A stretch of 44,539 nucleotides of DNA from Phocaeicola_A sp964580305 (GTDB taxonomy: Bacteria; Bacteroidota; Bacteroidia; Bacteroidales; Bacteroidaceae): NCBI GenBank assembly GCA_964580305.1, contig CAZOKL010000004.1, forward strand, positions 1 through 44,539, given 5' to 3'. Below, piece after piece: positions 24,948 through 33,220 of the stretch. The notes under the pieces are model-generated. The model had not been told where the DNA came from and did no database searches. It saw only the letters and a list, made by a program, of their open reading frames with translations. Both the position numbers and the translations under genes were made by a program. Position 1 is the stretch's first letter, and each line of letters opens with the position of its first letter.

Positions 24948-25529
24948 CTATAACTGCTTCAATTCCTGGTAAAGCCGTTGGATGGGTAATCCCATCACAT
25001 TAAAATAGCTGCCCGACAGATTTCGCACACCGATGAAGCCTATCCATTCCTGCACACCATAGGCTCCCGCTTTGTCAAGCGGACGATAGCGTTGCACATA
25101 ATAGTTTATTTCTTCTTCCGTGAGCGGAGCAAACTCCACTTGAGAGGTGACGGCAAAACTCTTCTGAAATGTCTTCGATGAAAGTGTGACCCCCGTAATG
25201 ACCTGGTGTGTCCGACCGGAAAGCTGGCGGAGCATCCGGCAAGCATCGGCTTCATCTGTTGGTTTTCCAAGCACCTGGCCGTCGAGCCACACGATGGTGT
25301 CGGCTGTGATGACAAGGTCGTCCGGCCCGATAAGAGGCAAATAGGCTGCCGCCTTTTCACGTGAAATATAAAGAGGTATCTCCTCGCCAGAAAGCGTGGC
25401 GGGATAGGACTCATCCACATCGGGGAGCGTTTTGACTTCATAATCGATGCCCAAACCGCCCAACAGTTCCTTGCGGCGGGGAGAGTTGGACGCCAGGATG
25501 ATGTGATATTTCTTCAAATTATCTAACAT
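24948..25529 (-). CDS. maf: Maf-like nucleotide pyrophosphatase
   Basis: The 193-residue Maf/YhdE-family protein hydrolyses non-canonical or canonical nucleoside triphosphates (dTTP/UTP in the YhdE group) to monophosphates. The N-terminal ILASNSPRRKELL is the family signature. SREKAAAY, VITADTIVWLDGQVLGKP and RPLDKAGAYGVQEW carry the catalytic acidic and Lys residues. Length is normal. It is the last gene of the nitroreductase-membrane protein-DUF2520-kdsC-maf operon and starts 21 bases after kdsC. No clear terminator was seen between its stop codon and the tRNA promoter. Confidence 0.95.
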   Translation of the reverse strand: MLDNLKKYHIILASNSPRRKELLGGLGIDYEVKTLPDVDESYPATLSGEEIPLYISREKAAAYLPLIGPDDLVITADTIVWLDGQVLGKPTDEADACRMLRQLSGRTHQVITGVTLSSKTFQKSFAVTSQVEFAPLTEEEINYYVQRYRPLDKAGAYGVQEWIGFIGVRNLSGSYFNVMGLPIQRLYQELKQL

Positions 25530-25550
25530 TGCGTGTATGTATTATAAAGT

Positions 25551-26069
25551 TTACCAACCGAAAGCCTTTTCATGTGACATCCATTTGCCTTGTGCTTTCA
25601 GAACCTGCTCAACGACGTCACGCACACAGCCATAGCCTCCGGCACGATGAGAAATGTATGTGGAGACAGACTTGATTTCAGGCGCAGCGTCAGAAGGACA
25701 GCAAGGCAAGCCGCAACGGCACATCACCTCGTAGTCGGGGATGTCGTCACCCATGTAGAGCACCTCTTCCGGCTGCAAACCGTGCTTCTCCAGCAGGTGG
25801 GCAAACTCCCGTGTCTTGACGGCCGCGCTCATATAGATGTCCGTGATGCCGAGTCCCTCATAGCGCAAGCGGATGGCCTCTGACCGCCCGCCGGTGATGA
25901 TGGCCACGTGAAAACCCATCTTCACGGCCAGCTGCAAGGCATATCCGTCCTTGATGTTCACGGAGCGCATGGGCTGCCCGTCAGAAGGCATCGGGATGGT
26001 TTCGGCACTCAGCACACCGTCCACATCAAACACCAAGGCTTTAATCCGGGTTAAATCGTAGTTTATCAT
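25551..26069 (-). CDS. kdsC: KDO-8-phosphate phosphatase (KdsC-type HAD hydrolase)
   Basis: A 172-residue C0-type HAD phosphatase from the ATG at 26069 (MINYDLTRIKALVFDVDGVLS). It hydrolyses 3-deoxy-D-manno-octulosonate 8-phosphate in LPS inner-core synthesis. Motif I is DVDGVLS, motif II the Thr in AIITGGRSEA, motif III the Lys in the VKTREFAHLLEKHG region, and motif IV YMGDDIPDYEVM. The small size with no cap domain fits KdsC, which works as a tetramer. A longer frame reaches 26096, but the internal start gives the family N-terminus. It overlaps the DUF2520 gene by 29 bases. Confidence 0.9.
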   Translation of the reverse strand: MINYDLTRIKALVFDVDGVLSAETIPMPSDGQPMRSVNIKDGYALQLAVKMGFHVAIITGGRSEAIRLRYEGLGITDIYMSAAVKTREFAHLLEKHGLQPEEVLYMGDDIPDYEVMCRCGLPCCPSDAAPEIKSVSTYISHRAGGYGCVRDVVEQVLKAQGKWMSHEKAFGW

Positions 26070-26826
26070 GATGTATGCTTTTACTGATTCGTTCATATAA
26101 ATCCTGCCACTCGGGATGTGCAGCCAATGCTTTCAGATGACGGGCTATGACGTTCTCATCATAGCGGACAGCCGGCCCTGTCTGCGCCTTGGAGGGCAAC
26201 AACTCATGCACCTTGGAGGCAGTTTCGTCAATGAGCGGAAGCATGACCTCAAAAGACAATCCGGCTTCATCCAGCAGATGACTGCACACGGCATACATGT
26301 GGTTCGTGAAGTTGCAGGCAAAAACAGCTGCCAAATGCAAAGCCTGACGCTGCCGCGAATCGGCCTCATAGACATGGGTCGAAAGGGCTGAGGCCAGGGC
26401 TTTCAGGCAATCACGGTCGGCACCGTTGTTGGCCTCAATGAATACAGGTATGGCGGAAAAGTCGACCGCACGCTGCTTGCTAAACGTCTGCATGGGATAG
26501 AACACTCCATGCCGGGGCGCCACGCCCTCCCACACAGACATGGGCAGACTGCCGGCTGTGTGAACAAACAATGCCCGGCTGCGTCTCGGCACAAGCGATG
26601 CCGCCACATCGGCAAACGCCGCATCTTTCACTGCCACCACATAGACATCGGCATCCATACATACTTCCGACAGCGAAGTGACGGCTGGACAGTGCAAAGC
26701 TTCGCCCAATGCCGTTGCAGAGGTCTCCGTGCGGCTGTAAACCTGCACCACCGACTGCCCCTTCGCCACCAAAGCCAGTCCTAAACGGGTGGCCAGATTC
26801 CCGGCTCCTATCAACGCTATCCTCAT
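26041..26826 (-). CDS. Rossmann-like/DUF2520 oxidoreductase family protein
   Basis: A 261-residue protein from the ATG at 26826, where MRIALIGAGNLATRLGLALV gives the GxGxxA/G dinucleotide-binding motif at the N-terminus. The open frame continues upstream but overlaps the preceding gene. The first 150 residues are a Rossmann-like domain related to NADP-dependent reductases (F420-type/ProC-like). The rest is the DUF2520 all-helical domain (LKALASALSTHVYEADSRQRQALHLAAVFACNFTNHM is its best-conserved part). The substrate is unknown. It overlaps the membrane-protein gene by 4 bases and kdsC by 29, so translation is coupled. Confidence 0.88.
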   Translation of the reverse strand: MRIALIGAGNLATRLGLALVAKGQSVVQVYSRTETSATALGEALHCPAVTSLSEVCMDADVYVVAVKDAAFADVAASLVPRRSRALFVHTAGSLPMSVWEGVAPRHGVFYPMQTFSKQRAVDFSAIPVFIEANNGADRDCLKALASALSTHVYEADSRQRQALHLAAVFACNFTNHMYAVCSHLLDEAGLSFEVMLPLIDETASKVHELLPSKAQTGPAVRYDENVIARHLKALAAHPEWQDLYERISKSIHHDKLRFNPD

Positions 26827-27149
26827 CGCCTGTACATATATAATAAAACAATGCCTATCACCAACAGGGCCAACGGCAGCAAATAGCCGGACAACTGTCC
26901 AAGCAGATTTACAATCAAGCCAATGTTTATTATCGCCCAAATGAGAAGCAAAAGAATGCCCACTGTCTTCTCACGTTTGACCAGCAGAAAAACGATGGCA
27001 GCAAAAAGCAGCAAATTGCTCTTGTCCATCAGCCAGCCATAGCCATGAGATGCAAAGTGAAGAAACTTGTCGAGCATGAAAAGACCTCCGATGACCAGCA
27101 GTGTGATGCCCGTGGCCAGATAGTTGTCTTTATGTTCTGACTGTGCCAT
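26823..27149 (-). CDS. Small integral membrane protein (LiaI/DUF5668-like)
   Basis: A 108-residue protein from the ATG at 27149 (a GTG at 27155 is possible). After a short polar N-terminus it shows about four hydrophobic segments (YLATGITLLVIGGLFML, NLLLFAAIVFLLV, VGILLLLIWAIINIGLIV, LLPLALLVIGIVLLYMY), ending in RR. The pattern resembles the LiaF-type transmembrane region (DUF5668). Function is unknown. It starts just inside or after the nitroreductase stop codon and shares 4 bases with the DUF2520 gene. Confidence 0.8.
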   Translation of the reverse strand: MAQSEHKDNYLATGITLLVIGGLFMLDKFLHFASHGYGWLMDKSNLLLFAAIVFLLVKREKTVGILLLLIWAIINIGLIVNLLGQLSGYLLPLALLVIGIVLLYMYRR

Positions 27150-27151
27150 AC

Positions 27152-27688
27152 TCACTGCTTTCCATATTTGTTAATGTGCACTTTCTCCCATCGCAAGTCA
27201 TCCTCATCAAATGGTCTGCGTTCTGCAGCCTTATGCCCCACGGCTATGATGGAGAGCACCTGCATCTGCAATGGGATGTCGAGCAACTCGCGCACCACCT
27301 CGTCAGCCGGAACGCCATCGGCCGTGTAGCGTTCACGCACCTGCACCCAGCAACTGCCCAGTCCCAAATCTTCGGCCTGAAGCTGCATCATAAGTGAAGC
27401 AATGGACGTGTCTTCAATCCAAACATCGCTCACCAGCGGGTCACCCAGCACGACGATGGCCAAAGGAGCACCGGCCAGCAGTTCTGAACCATGTGCCTTG
27501 CAGTGCGACAGGCGGTTGAGCGTCTCCCGGTCGTCCACCACGACAAACTGCCAGCAGTTCGACCTCTTGGAGGACGGCGACATCAAGGCGGCTTTCAAAA
27601 GAAGCACCACCTCGTCTTGCGAGAGTTCTTCTTCCGTAAATTTACGTGTGCTGCGACGCTTCTTTATCAATTCGCTAAAGTTTTCCAT
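27152..27688 (-). CDS. Nitroreductase-family protein
   Basis: A 178-residue FMN-dependent oxidoreductase of the nitroreductase family. The N-terminal KRRSTRKFTEEELSQDEV holds the FMN phosphate-binding Arg residues. ALMSPSSKRSNCWQFVVVDD is the standard flavin-site segment, and GLGSCWVQVRERYTADGVPADEVVRELL with LSIIAVGHKAAERRPFDEDDLRWEKVH is the usual C-terminal half. It probably reduces quinones, nitro compounds or a specific metabolite with NAD(P)H; substrate unknown. It is the first gene of a five-gene operon ending in maf, driven by the promoter at 27726-27756. Confidence 0.93.
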   Translation of the reverse strand: MENFSELIKKRRSTRKFTEEELSQDEVVLLLKAALMSPSSKRSNCWQFVVVDDRETLNRLSHCKAHGSELLAGAPLAIVVLGDPLVSDVWIEDTSIASLMMQLQAEDLGLGSCWVQVRERYTADGVPADEVVRELLDIPLQMQVLSIIAVGHKAAERRPFDEDDLRWEKVHINKYGKQ

Positions 27689-27725
27689 ATATTCTGTTTT
27701 TTATTAATCCTTTCGTTCAATCCTG

Positions 27726-27756
27726 CAAAGATAAACCTTTTCGCCAATCCGCCAAA
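27726..27756 (-). promoter_or_regulatory. Promoter of the nitroreductase-maf operon
   Basis: Minus strand TTTG (27756-27753), 19-base spacer, TATCTTTG (27733-27726): a full match to the Bacteroidota consensus, 38 bases before the nitroreductase ATG. Confidence 0.75.
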
Positions 27757-28475
27757 CACTGTCCCAAAAACTCCATGAGGCCGACAATGAGTTTTATGTC
27801 AAGACATTTCATAAAAGCATGATTGAAGTGGAAACTCCCATCCCCACCCAACAGACAGCATCTTCGGTGGCCGGCAGCCTTATTGCCGCCCCAAGCGCCA
27901 TATATTCACAAGCATCTATCCATCAATCATTTAGACAACAGAAAACGTTTTTCAGTTTCCGTTTGGAAGCAGCATCCGTCACAGTCTTGAGCCGACCAGA
28001 CTCCGCACACGGGCCGACTGGACTCCGTGCCCGGCCGGAAAGGAGGGTAAGGAAGGACGGAAAAGACTCCGCTCTCCGCCCCTCACCAGACTGCCTGAAA
28101 ATGGATGCCCAACAAGAGGCAAACTATTAACAATATTCATAAAAACAACTTCAACGGCCTGCACTGAAAGGAGCATGGAAATGTCAGTGGCCTCCCCACA
28201 GGCCTGACAAAATATGTTTTACAACATATAATTGGCAAATAGGCATCAGAAAATGATGTGCATGTCGGAAGAATCACCTAACTTCGGTAATCACAAGACC
28301 GGAACCGGAATGGAAATGATAAGAAAGAGAGCACATCTACCACCCTTTCCACAGATTTTTAAACCGCTAAAAACTGTCAGCCTCATACGAGCTTCGTCAC
28401 GGGAAGTCATCGAGAAGTGCCATCTCCACACATGAACCATTTCAAGAACACACAAACTTAATTAAGTAAACCAAT
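27757..28475. other. Non-coding stretch with GC-rich repeated motifs
   Basis: About 720 bases upstream of the TPR gene without a supported gene. The segment 27995-28085 is GC-rich and repeats GACTCCG three times (about 27999, 28021 and 28065). It also contains CGGAAAGGAG (28036-28045), a 10-mer shared with other intergenic regions here. Around 28185-28207, GGCCT/AGGCC words can pair. No promoter of consensus form was found before the TPR gene. Confidence 0.55.
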
Positions 28476-29969
28476 ATGGAAAGAAAACATACCAAACTCC
28501 TCGAACAAATTTCGAAATGGACAGCCAAAGGCGAACACCTGAAGGTGCTGGAAACGCTGCTCGACATCCCTCGCGAAGACTACGATTCACAACTCGTGAG
28601 CATCCTCGCCAGCACTTATAACAGCCTGGGGGAATATGAAAAAGCCATCCCGCAGCTACTCTCCATCGAGGATGAAAGCCAAAACAATCCTGACTGGTTC
28701 TATTGTCTGGGCAACTCTTACTATTATACGGGGCAAATTGAAGAAGCCGAAGACTGCTTCCTTCGCGCGGCCGAGCTCACCCCCAACGACGTCAACACCA
28801 AAGAGTTCATCTATCGTTGCCACCCCAGCTTCGCAGCCCGGGTGGACACGTTCTGGCATTGGTTTGAGGAAAACGAAAGCACGATGGACAACCTGTGCAC
28901 ACGCCACAACTATGACAAGGACAAATGCAGGGAATTTCTCATGAAAGGCCTGTCGGTGCTGGGCTGCAAGACTTACATCCGGTTCATCAACAATCACGAA
29001 GCGTGCCTCATCACGGGCAGCAACGACCACTTGTTCTACCTTCACTCCTACCTCATAAGATGCATGCCGGAGAACCTGAAAAAGAAATGGACGTTTCATC
29101 CGTATGACCCCGGATTCGACATCTCGGAACTGAAGATTGATGTGGACGGCCAGACGATGCGTGTGGCGGAAATTAAAGTGAAGGCCACCTATGACAGCAG
29201 CACCAACCGCGCCAAAGTGGAGTTCTACCATCCGCTGTTCAACAAAGCAAGTAACAGACAGGAAGCCTATAACGCCTTTTGCAACATTGTCTATTTCAAT
29301 CTGGGCGAAGCCTTCAGCCAAACCTATATATGCGACATCATCCAGGCCTCCGAGGCACAGGAAGACATGTTGCCGTTTGTCATGTTGCACGACGACATAG
29401 TCCGGCAGATAAAATCCTGCGGCATGAGGGTGTGCAATTCGCCGGAAGACCTCCGCTTCGATTATCAATGCGAATATTCCCTGCAGGAAGACGCCGCTTT
29501 CGAAGCACGTCTGGACATCATCGGCGGAACCACCAGCTATCCCTTATTGATAAAAGACTTTTACCAGGGTAAGACAAAACGCTTCTCCAACTTTCTGTCA
29601 TACGGAGCCAAAACGGCCTACCTGGCATTCACCTACAACAGCGAGAAGGAACGCGAACAAATGCTTGCCCTACGCGAGGAACTGGAAGACCGCATCAACA
29701 AGGAAATCTTCCTGAACAGCGACGGTTATCCGGGCAGCGGCCGCGTATTGGGCTGGGCAACGGGCACGGAATGCATGTATGTCGACCTGCTGCTGTTTGA
29801 CGAGAAAGATTTCATCCGCCGAATACGGAAGATGGCCAAGGACTATCCTGTAAATATGTATCTCTCCGACTTTCATCTGGGTGCATGGTACACCCTCATC
29901 CGGGCATACGATGACAATGAAGTGAGTCATAAATACCTGTCCCGCTGCATCCGGCGCGACGACTTATAA
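28476..29969 (+). CDS. Tetratricopeptide-repeat protein of unknown function
   Basis: A 497-residue soluble protein with no signal peptide. Residues 1-120 contain about three TPR units (LVSILASTYNSLGEYEKAIPQLL; WFYCLGNSYYYTGQIEEAEDCFLRAAELTPND). The rest, starting at HPSFAARVDTFWHWFEENESTM, is a mixed alpha/beta region whose two halves look related: 'FVARVDTFW/…ACLITGSNDHLFYLHSYLI' and 'FEARLDIIGG/…GRVLGWATGTECMYVDLLLFD'. That could be an internal duplication. I do not recognise a catalytic motif. The FemAB-like gene begins one base after its stop codon, so the two are expressed together. Functional link is unknown; a role in peptidoglycan or surface modification is conceivable but unsupported. 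Confidence 0.8.
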   Translation: MERKHTKLLEQISKWTAKGEHLKVLETLLDIPREDYDSQLVSILASTYNSLGEYEKAIPQLLSIEDESQNNPDWFYCLGNSYYYTGQIEEAEDCFLRAAELTPNDVNTKEFIYRCHPSFAARVDTFWHWFEENESTMDNLCTRHNYDKDKCREFLMKGLSVLGCKTYIRFINNHEACLITGSNDHLFYLHSYLIRCMPENLKKKWTFHPYDPGFDISELKIDVDGQTMRVAEIKVKATYDSSTNRAKVEFYHPLFNKASNRQEAYNAFCNIVYFNLGEAFSQTYICDIIQASEAQEDMLPFVMLHDDIVRQIKSCGMRVCNSPEDLRFDYQCEYSLQEDAAFEARLDIIGGTTSYPLLIKDFYQGKTKRFSNFLSYGAKTAYLAFTYNSEKEREQMLALREELEDRINKEIFLNSDGYPGSGRVLGWATGTECMYVDLLLFDEKDFIRRIRKMAKDYPVNMYLSDFHLGAWYTLIRAYDDNEVSHKYLSRCIRRDDL

Positions 29970-29970
29970 A

Positions 29971-30951
29971 ATGAAAGTCACCGTCAGGACATACAGAAGA
30001 AACCAGGATATTCCGGCTGAGGTGCAGGGAAACAATCTGTTTCACTCCCGGGAGCTGTTTTCCATCTGTGAACAGACCCCGGGCTATACCCCTCTGCTGT
30101 TCGTTGCCTGGCGAGGCAACAGACCTGTGGGTAAACTGCTGTGCATTGTCCGCAAGAGTGTACGCCACTTCCCGCCTTCGTTCATCAAGCGCGGCGAAGT
30201 CTATGGCACGGGCGAATATGCCCCCGGTGAACAGAAAGAAAGCCTATTCAGGTTCTTGCTTGAAGAACTGACCCGCACAGCACTTGACTTGTGCTTCCTC
30301 ATTGAATTCCGTGATTTGTCCAATCCGCTCTTTGCCTATCGCTATTTTCGCAAAAACGAATATTTCCCCATCAGCTGGCTTCGCATACATAACTCCCTGC
30401 ACAACAAAGCGCCGATGGAACGCTTGAGTGCCTCCCGACGCAGGCAAATCAAGCGCGGACTTCAAAACGGAGCTTCCATCCACGTGGCCCAAAACACGGA
30501 AGAGGTCTACGAATTTATCAAGCTCCTGAAGAAATATTATGCCTCCAAGATACGCAAGCACTTCCCCGACATGAATTTCTTTCTCCAGCTGGTCAATGAA
30601 TATCCTGACAAGGAAATCGGTCGTATATATATTATAAGGTATAAGGAGAAAATCATCGGAGGTTCCATCTGCGTGTTTTCCAACCGGAATGCCTATTTAT
30701 GGTTTTCGGCAGGACTACGCAAAAGTTATCCGTTGCAATATCCCGGCGTGCTTGCCGTTTGGGCAGCCATTGACTATGCCTATAAACATAATTATGACCA
30801 CATCGAATTCATGGACGTCGGATTGCCTTTTAAACAATATGCCTACCGCAACTTCATCCTGCGTTTTGGGGGCATCCAATATGGCACCCGACGCTGGTTC
30901 CGTTTCCGCTGGAAATGGCTTAACAACCTCATTGCAAAATTCTACATTTAA
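29971..30951 (+). CDS. FemAB/GNAT-like acyltransferase
   Basis: A 326-residue protein resembling the FemAB/GNAT_6 group (peptidoglycan-bridge or cellulose/exopolysaccharide-associated acyltransferases). The first GNAT-like half has LLFVAWRGNRPVGKLLCIV. The second half is clearer: RRQIKRGLQNGASIHVAQNTEEVYEFIKLLKKYYASKIRKHFPD, IIRYKEKIIGGSICVF, NAYLWFSAGLRKSYPLQYPGVLAVWAAIDYAYKHNYDHIEFMDVG, the pattern seen in FemX-like proteins. No membrane segments are evident, and the C-terminus is very basic/aromatic. It starts one base after the TPR gene stop. The acyl donor (aminoacyl-tRNA or acyl-CoA) cannot be told from sequence. The 251 bases after it are AT-rich and empty apart from the mce upstream region. 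Confidence 0.8.
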   Translation: MKVTVRTYRRNQDIPAEVQGNNLFHSRELFSICEQTPGYTPLLFVAWRGNRPVGKLLCIVRKSVRHFPPSFIKRGEVYGTGEYAPGEQKESLFRFLLEELTRTALDLCFLIEFRDLSNPLFAYRYFRKNEYFPISWLRIHNSLHNKAPMERLSASRRRQIKRGLQNGASIHVAQNTEEVYEFIKLLKKYYASKIRKHFPDMNFFLQLVNEYPDKEIGRIYIIRYKEKIIGGSICVFSNRNAYLWFSAGLRKSYPLQYPGVLAVWAAIDYAYKHNYDHIEFMDVGLPFKQYAYRNFILRFGGIQYGTRRWFRFRWKWLNNLIAKFYI

Positions 30952-31202
30952 CCACAGCCAGCCTCGCTCAGCCGGGATGTGCAGTTATCCTCTCCCAAGG
31001 AACAAATAGACAGAAAACACAAGGCAATAACACAGGAATAAAGCATCTTAATGTGTCACATTTCCAGTATGAACTGAATCAATCAATAGCTTACAACATT
31101 TTTTCACCACAAAATAATTGCGGAAATATTTCTTTATTTTATCCAAAAGCACTACTTTTACCCCAATTTTAAAAATCTAATATTTAACTAAGACGAAAAA
31201 TC

Positions 31203-31607
31203 ATGAAAATCTCACACATTGAGCATTTAGGAATTGCAGTCAGAAGCATAGAAGAAGCTCTACCTTACTATGAAAATGTGTTAGGGTTAAAATGTTATAA
31301 TATTGAAACCGTAGAAGACCAGAAAGTCAAAACAGCCTTTTTGATGGCGGGCGACACAAAGATTGAACTGCTGGAACCGACATCACCCGACAGCACCATC
31401 GCCAAATTTTTAGAGAACAGAGGCGCAGGCGTACATCACGTAGCCTTTGCCGTTGAAGACGGTGTGGCTAATGCTTTAGCTGAAGCAGAAGAAAAAGGTA
31501 TCCGCCTCATCGACAAAGCCCCCCGCAAAGGTGCTGAAGGCTTGAACATCGCATTCCTGCATCCGAAATCAACTCTTGGTGTATTGACCGAACTATGTGA
31601 AAAATAA
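31203..31607 (+). CDS. mce: Methylmalonyl-CoA epimerase
   Basis: The 134-residue epimerase interconverts (R)- and (S)-methylmalonyl-CoA, linking methylmalonyl-CoA mutase to the decarboxylase. It is a glyoxalase/VOC-fold protein. Metal-ligand regions are visible: IEHLGIAVRS (His), TKIELLEP (Glu), GVHHVAFAVED (His) and LNIAFLHPKST. Length is normal. It is the first gene of the mmd operon and is followed 39 bases later by mmdA. An imperfect -7-like TACTTTTA lies about 50 bases upstream and was not called. Confidence 0.96.
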   Translation: MKISHIEHLGIAVRSIEEALPYYENVLGLKCYNIETVEDQKVKTAFLMAGDTKIELLEPTSPDSTIAKFLENRGAGVHHVAFAVEDGVANALAEAEEKGIRLIDKAPRKGAEGLNIAFLHPKSTLGVLTELCEK

Positions 31608-31646
31608 TAATAACAGAAACCTTAATCATACAGAATTCATATTGTT

Positions 31647-33200
31647 ATGAGTACACAATTAGAGAAAATCAAAGAGCTTGTTGAATTTCGTGCCCAGGCT
31701 CGCTTAGGTGGTGGTGAAAAAGCCATCGGCAAACAACACGACAAAGGCAAATATACCGCGCGTGAGCGCATAGAAATATTGCTGGACAAAGGGAGCTTCG
31801 AAGAGCTGGACATGTTCGTTCGTCACAGATGTACAAACTTTGGTCAGGAAAAGAAATCTTTCCCGGGTGACGGAGTTGTAACTGGTTATGGTACGATTGA
31901 CGGCCGTTTGGTTTACGTGTTTGCACAAGACTTCACAGTTTTCGGTGGCTCATTGTCAGAAACCATGTCTCAAAAGATTTGCAAAGTGATGGATCTCGCC
32001 ATGAAAATGGGAGCACCCGTCATTGGCATCAATGACTCTGGAGGTGCCCGCATTCAAGAAGGCATCAATGCATTGGCCGGATACGCCGAAATCTTCCAAC
32101 GCAACATCCTGGCTTCAGGTGTTATCCCGCAAATCTCAGGCATTTTTGGTCCGTGCGCCGGTGGTGCTGTCTATTCTCCCGCTCTGACAGACTTCACTTT
32201 GATGATGGAAGGTACTTCTTACATGTTCCTCACCGGTCCGAAAGTTGTGAAGACCGTAACGGGTGAAGATGTATCACAAGAAGACCTTGGTGGTGCCAGT
32301 GTACACTCAACTAAATCTGGTGTAACTCATTTTACGGCTGTAACAGAAGAAGAAGGCCTTGCTTTGATTCGCAAATTGCTCAGCTACATTCCCCAGAACA
32401 ATATGGAGGAAGCTCCTTATGTGGAATGCACTGATCCCATCGACCGTATGGAAGATTTGCTCAATGATATCATTCCCAACAATCCGAACAAAGCATACGA
32501 TATGTATGAGGTCATCAGCGCTATCGTTGATAATGGAGAGTTTCTGGAGGTACAAAAACATTACGCAACGAACATTATCATCGGCTTTGCCCGCTTCAAC
32601 GGACAATCTGTCGGCATTGTAGCCAACCAGCCCTGCCACTATGCCGGTGTATTGGACTGCAATGCTTCACGCAAAGGTGCACGTTTCGTTCGTTTCTGCG
32701 ATGCTTTCAACATTCCTATCGTATCATTAGTCGACGTTCCGGGTTTCCTCCCAGGTACAGGACAAGAATATAATGCCGTAATCCTTCACGGAGCCAAATT
32801 ACTCTATGCGTATGGTGAGGCCACAGTGCCCAAAGTTACAGTCACCTTGCGCAAGTCTTATGGCGGTTCACACATTGTCATGAGTTGCAAACAACTCCGT
32901 GGTGACATGAATTATGCATGGCCGTCTGCCGAAATCGCTGTTATGGGTGGTGCTGGTGCCGTGGAAGTGCTATATGCTAAGGAAGCTAAGGAAGTTGCTG
33001 ATCCGAAAACATTCATGGCAGAGAAAGAAACTGAATATACGAAGCTCTTTGCCAATCCGTACAATGCTGCCAAATACGGCTACATTGACGATGTCATCGA
33101 GCCACGCAATACTCGTTTCCGTATCATTCGCGCTTTGGCCCAGCTCCAGACCAAGAGAGTAACCAATCCCGCTAAAAAACATGGAAATATACCTCTGTAA
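31647..33200 (+). CDS. mmdA: Methylmalonyl-CoA decarboxylase alpha subunit (carboxyltransferase)
   Basis: The 517-residue carboxyltransferase moves the carboxyl group of methylmalonyl-CoA to the biotin of MmdC, giving propionyl-CoA. It is a full-length acyl-CoA carboxylase beta-type protein with two crotonase-fold halves. Conserved parts are KGKYTARERIEILLDKGSFEELD, INDSGGARIQEGINALAGYAEIF, the oxyanion-hole loop ISGIFGPCAGGAVYSPALTDF, and the C-terminal VDVPGFLPGTGQE and RKSYGGSHIVM segments. The adjacent gamma, biotin-carrier and beta genes identify it as the decarboxylase rather than propionyl-CoA carboxylase, although the sequences are alike. Codon use is AT-leaning and optimised, suggesting strong expression. 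Confidence 0.95.
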   Translation: MSTQLEKIKELVEFRAQARLGGGEKAIGKQHDKGKYTARERIEILLDKGSFEELDMFVRHRCTNFGQEKKSFPGDGVVTGYGTIDGRLVYVFAQDFTVFGGSLSETMSQKICKVMDLAMKMGAPVIGINDSGGARIQEGINALAGYAEIFQRNILASGVIPQISGIFGPCAGGAVYSPALTDFTLMMEGTSYMFLTGPKVVKTVTGEDVSQEDLGGASVHSTKSGVTHFTAVTEEEGLALIRKLLSYIPQNNMEEAPYVECTDPIDRMEDLLNDIIPNNPNKAYDMYEVISAIVDNGEFLEVQKHYATNIIIGFARFNGQSVGIVANQPCHYAGVLDCNASRKGARFVRFCDAFNIPIVSLVDVPGFLPGTGQEYNAVILHGAKLLYAYGEATVPKVTVTLRKSYGGSHIVMSCKQLRGDMNYAWPSAEIAVMGGAGAVEVLYAKEAKEVADPKTFMAEKETEYTKLFANPYNAAKYGYIDDVIEPRNTRFRIIRALAQLQTKRVTNPAKKHGNIPL

Positions 33201-33220
33201 TTATTTAAGTACCACAAATC

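Noticed and set aside
27819..28130. Plus-strand open frame of 103 residues in the spacer before the TPR gene
   Set aside because: Low-complexity Arg/Pro/Ser composition over the repeated GC-rich patch, and no promoter or recognisable domain.
31647..33200. Propionyl-CoA carboxylase beta subunit
   Set aside because: The sequence alone allows it, but the adjacent gamma-type, biotin-carrier and Na+ pump beta genes identify the decarboxylase complex.
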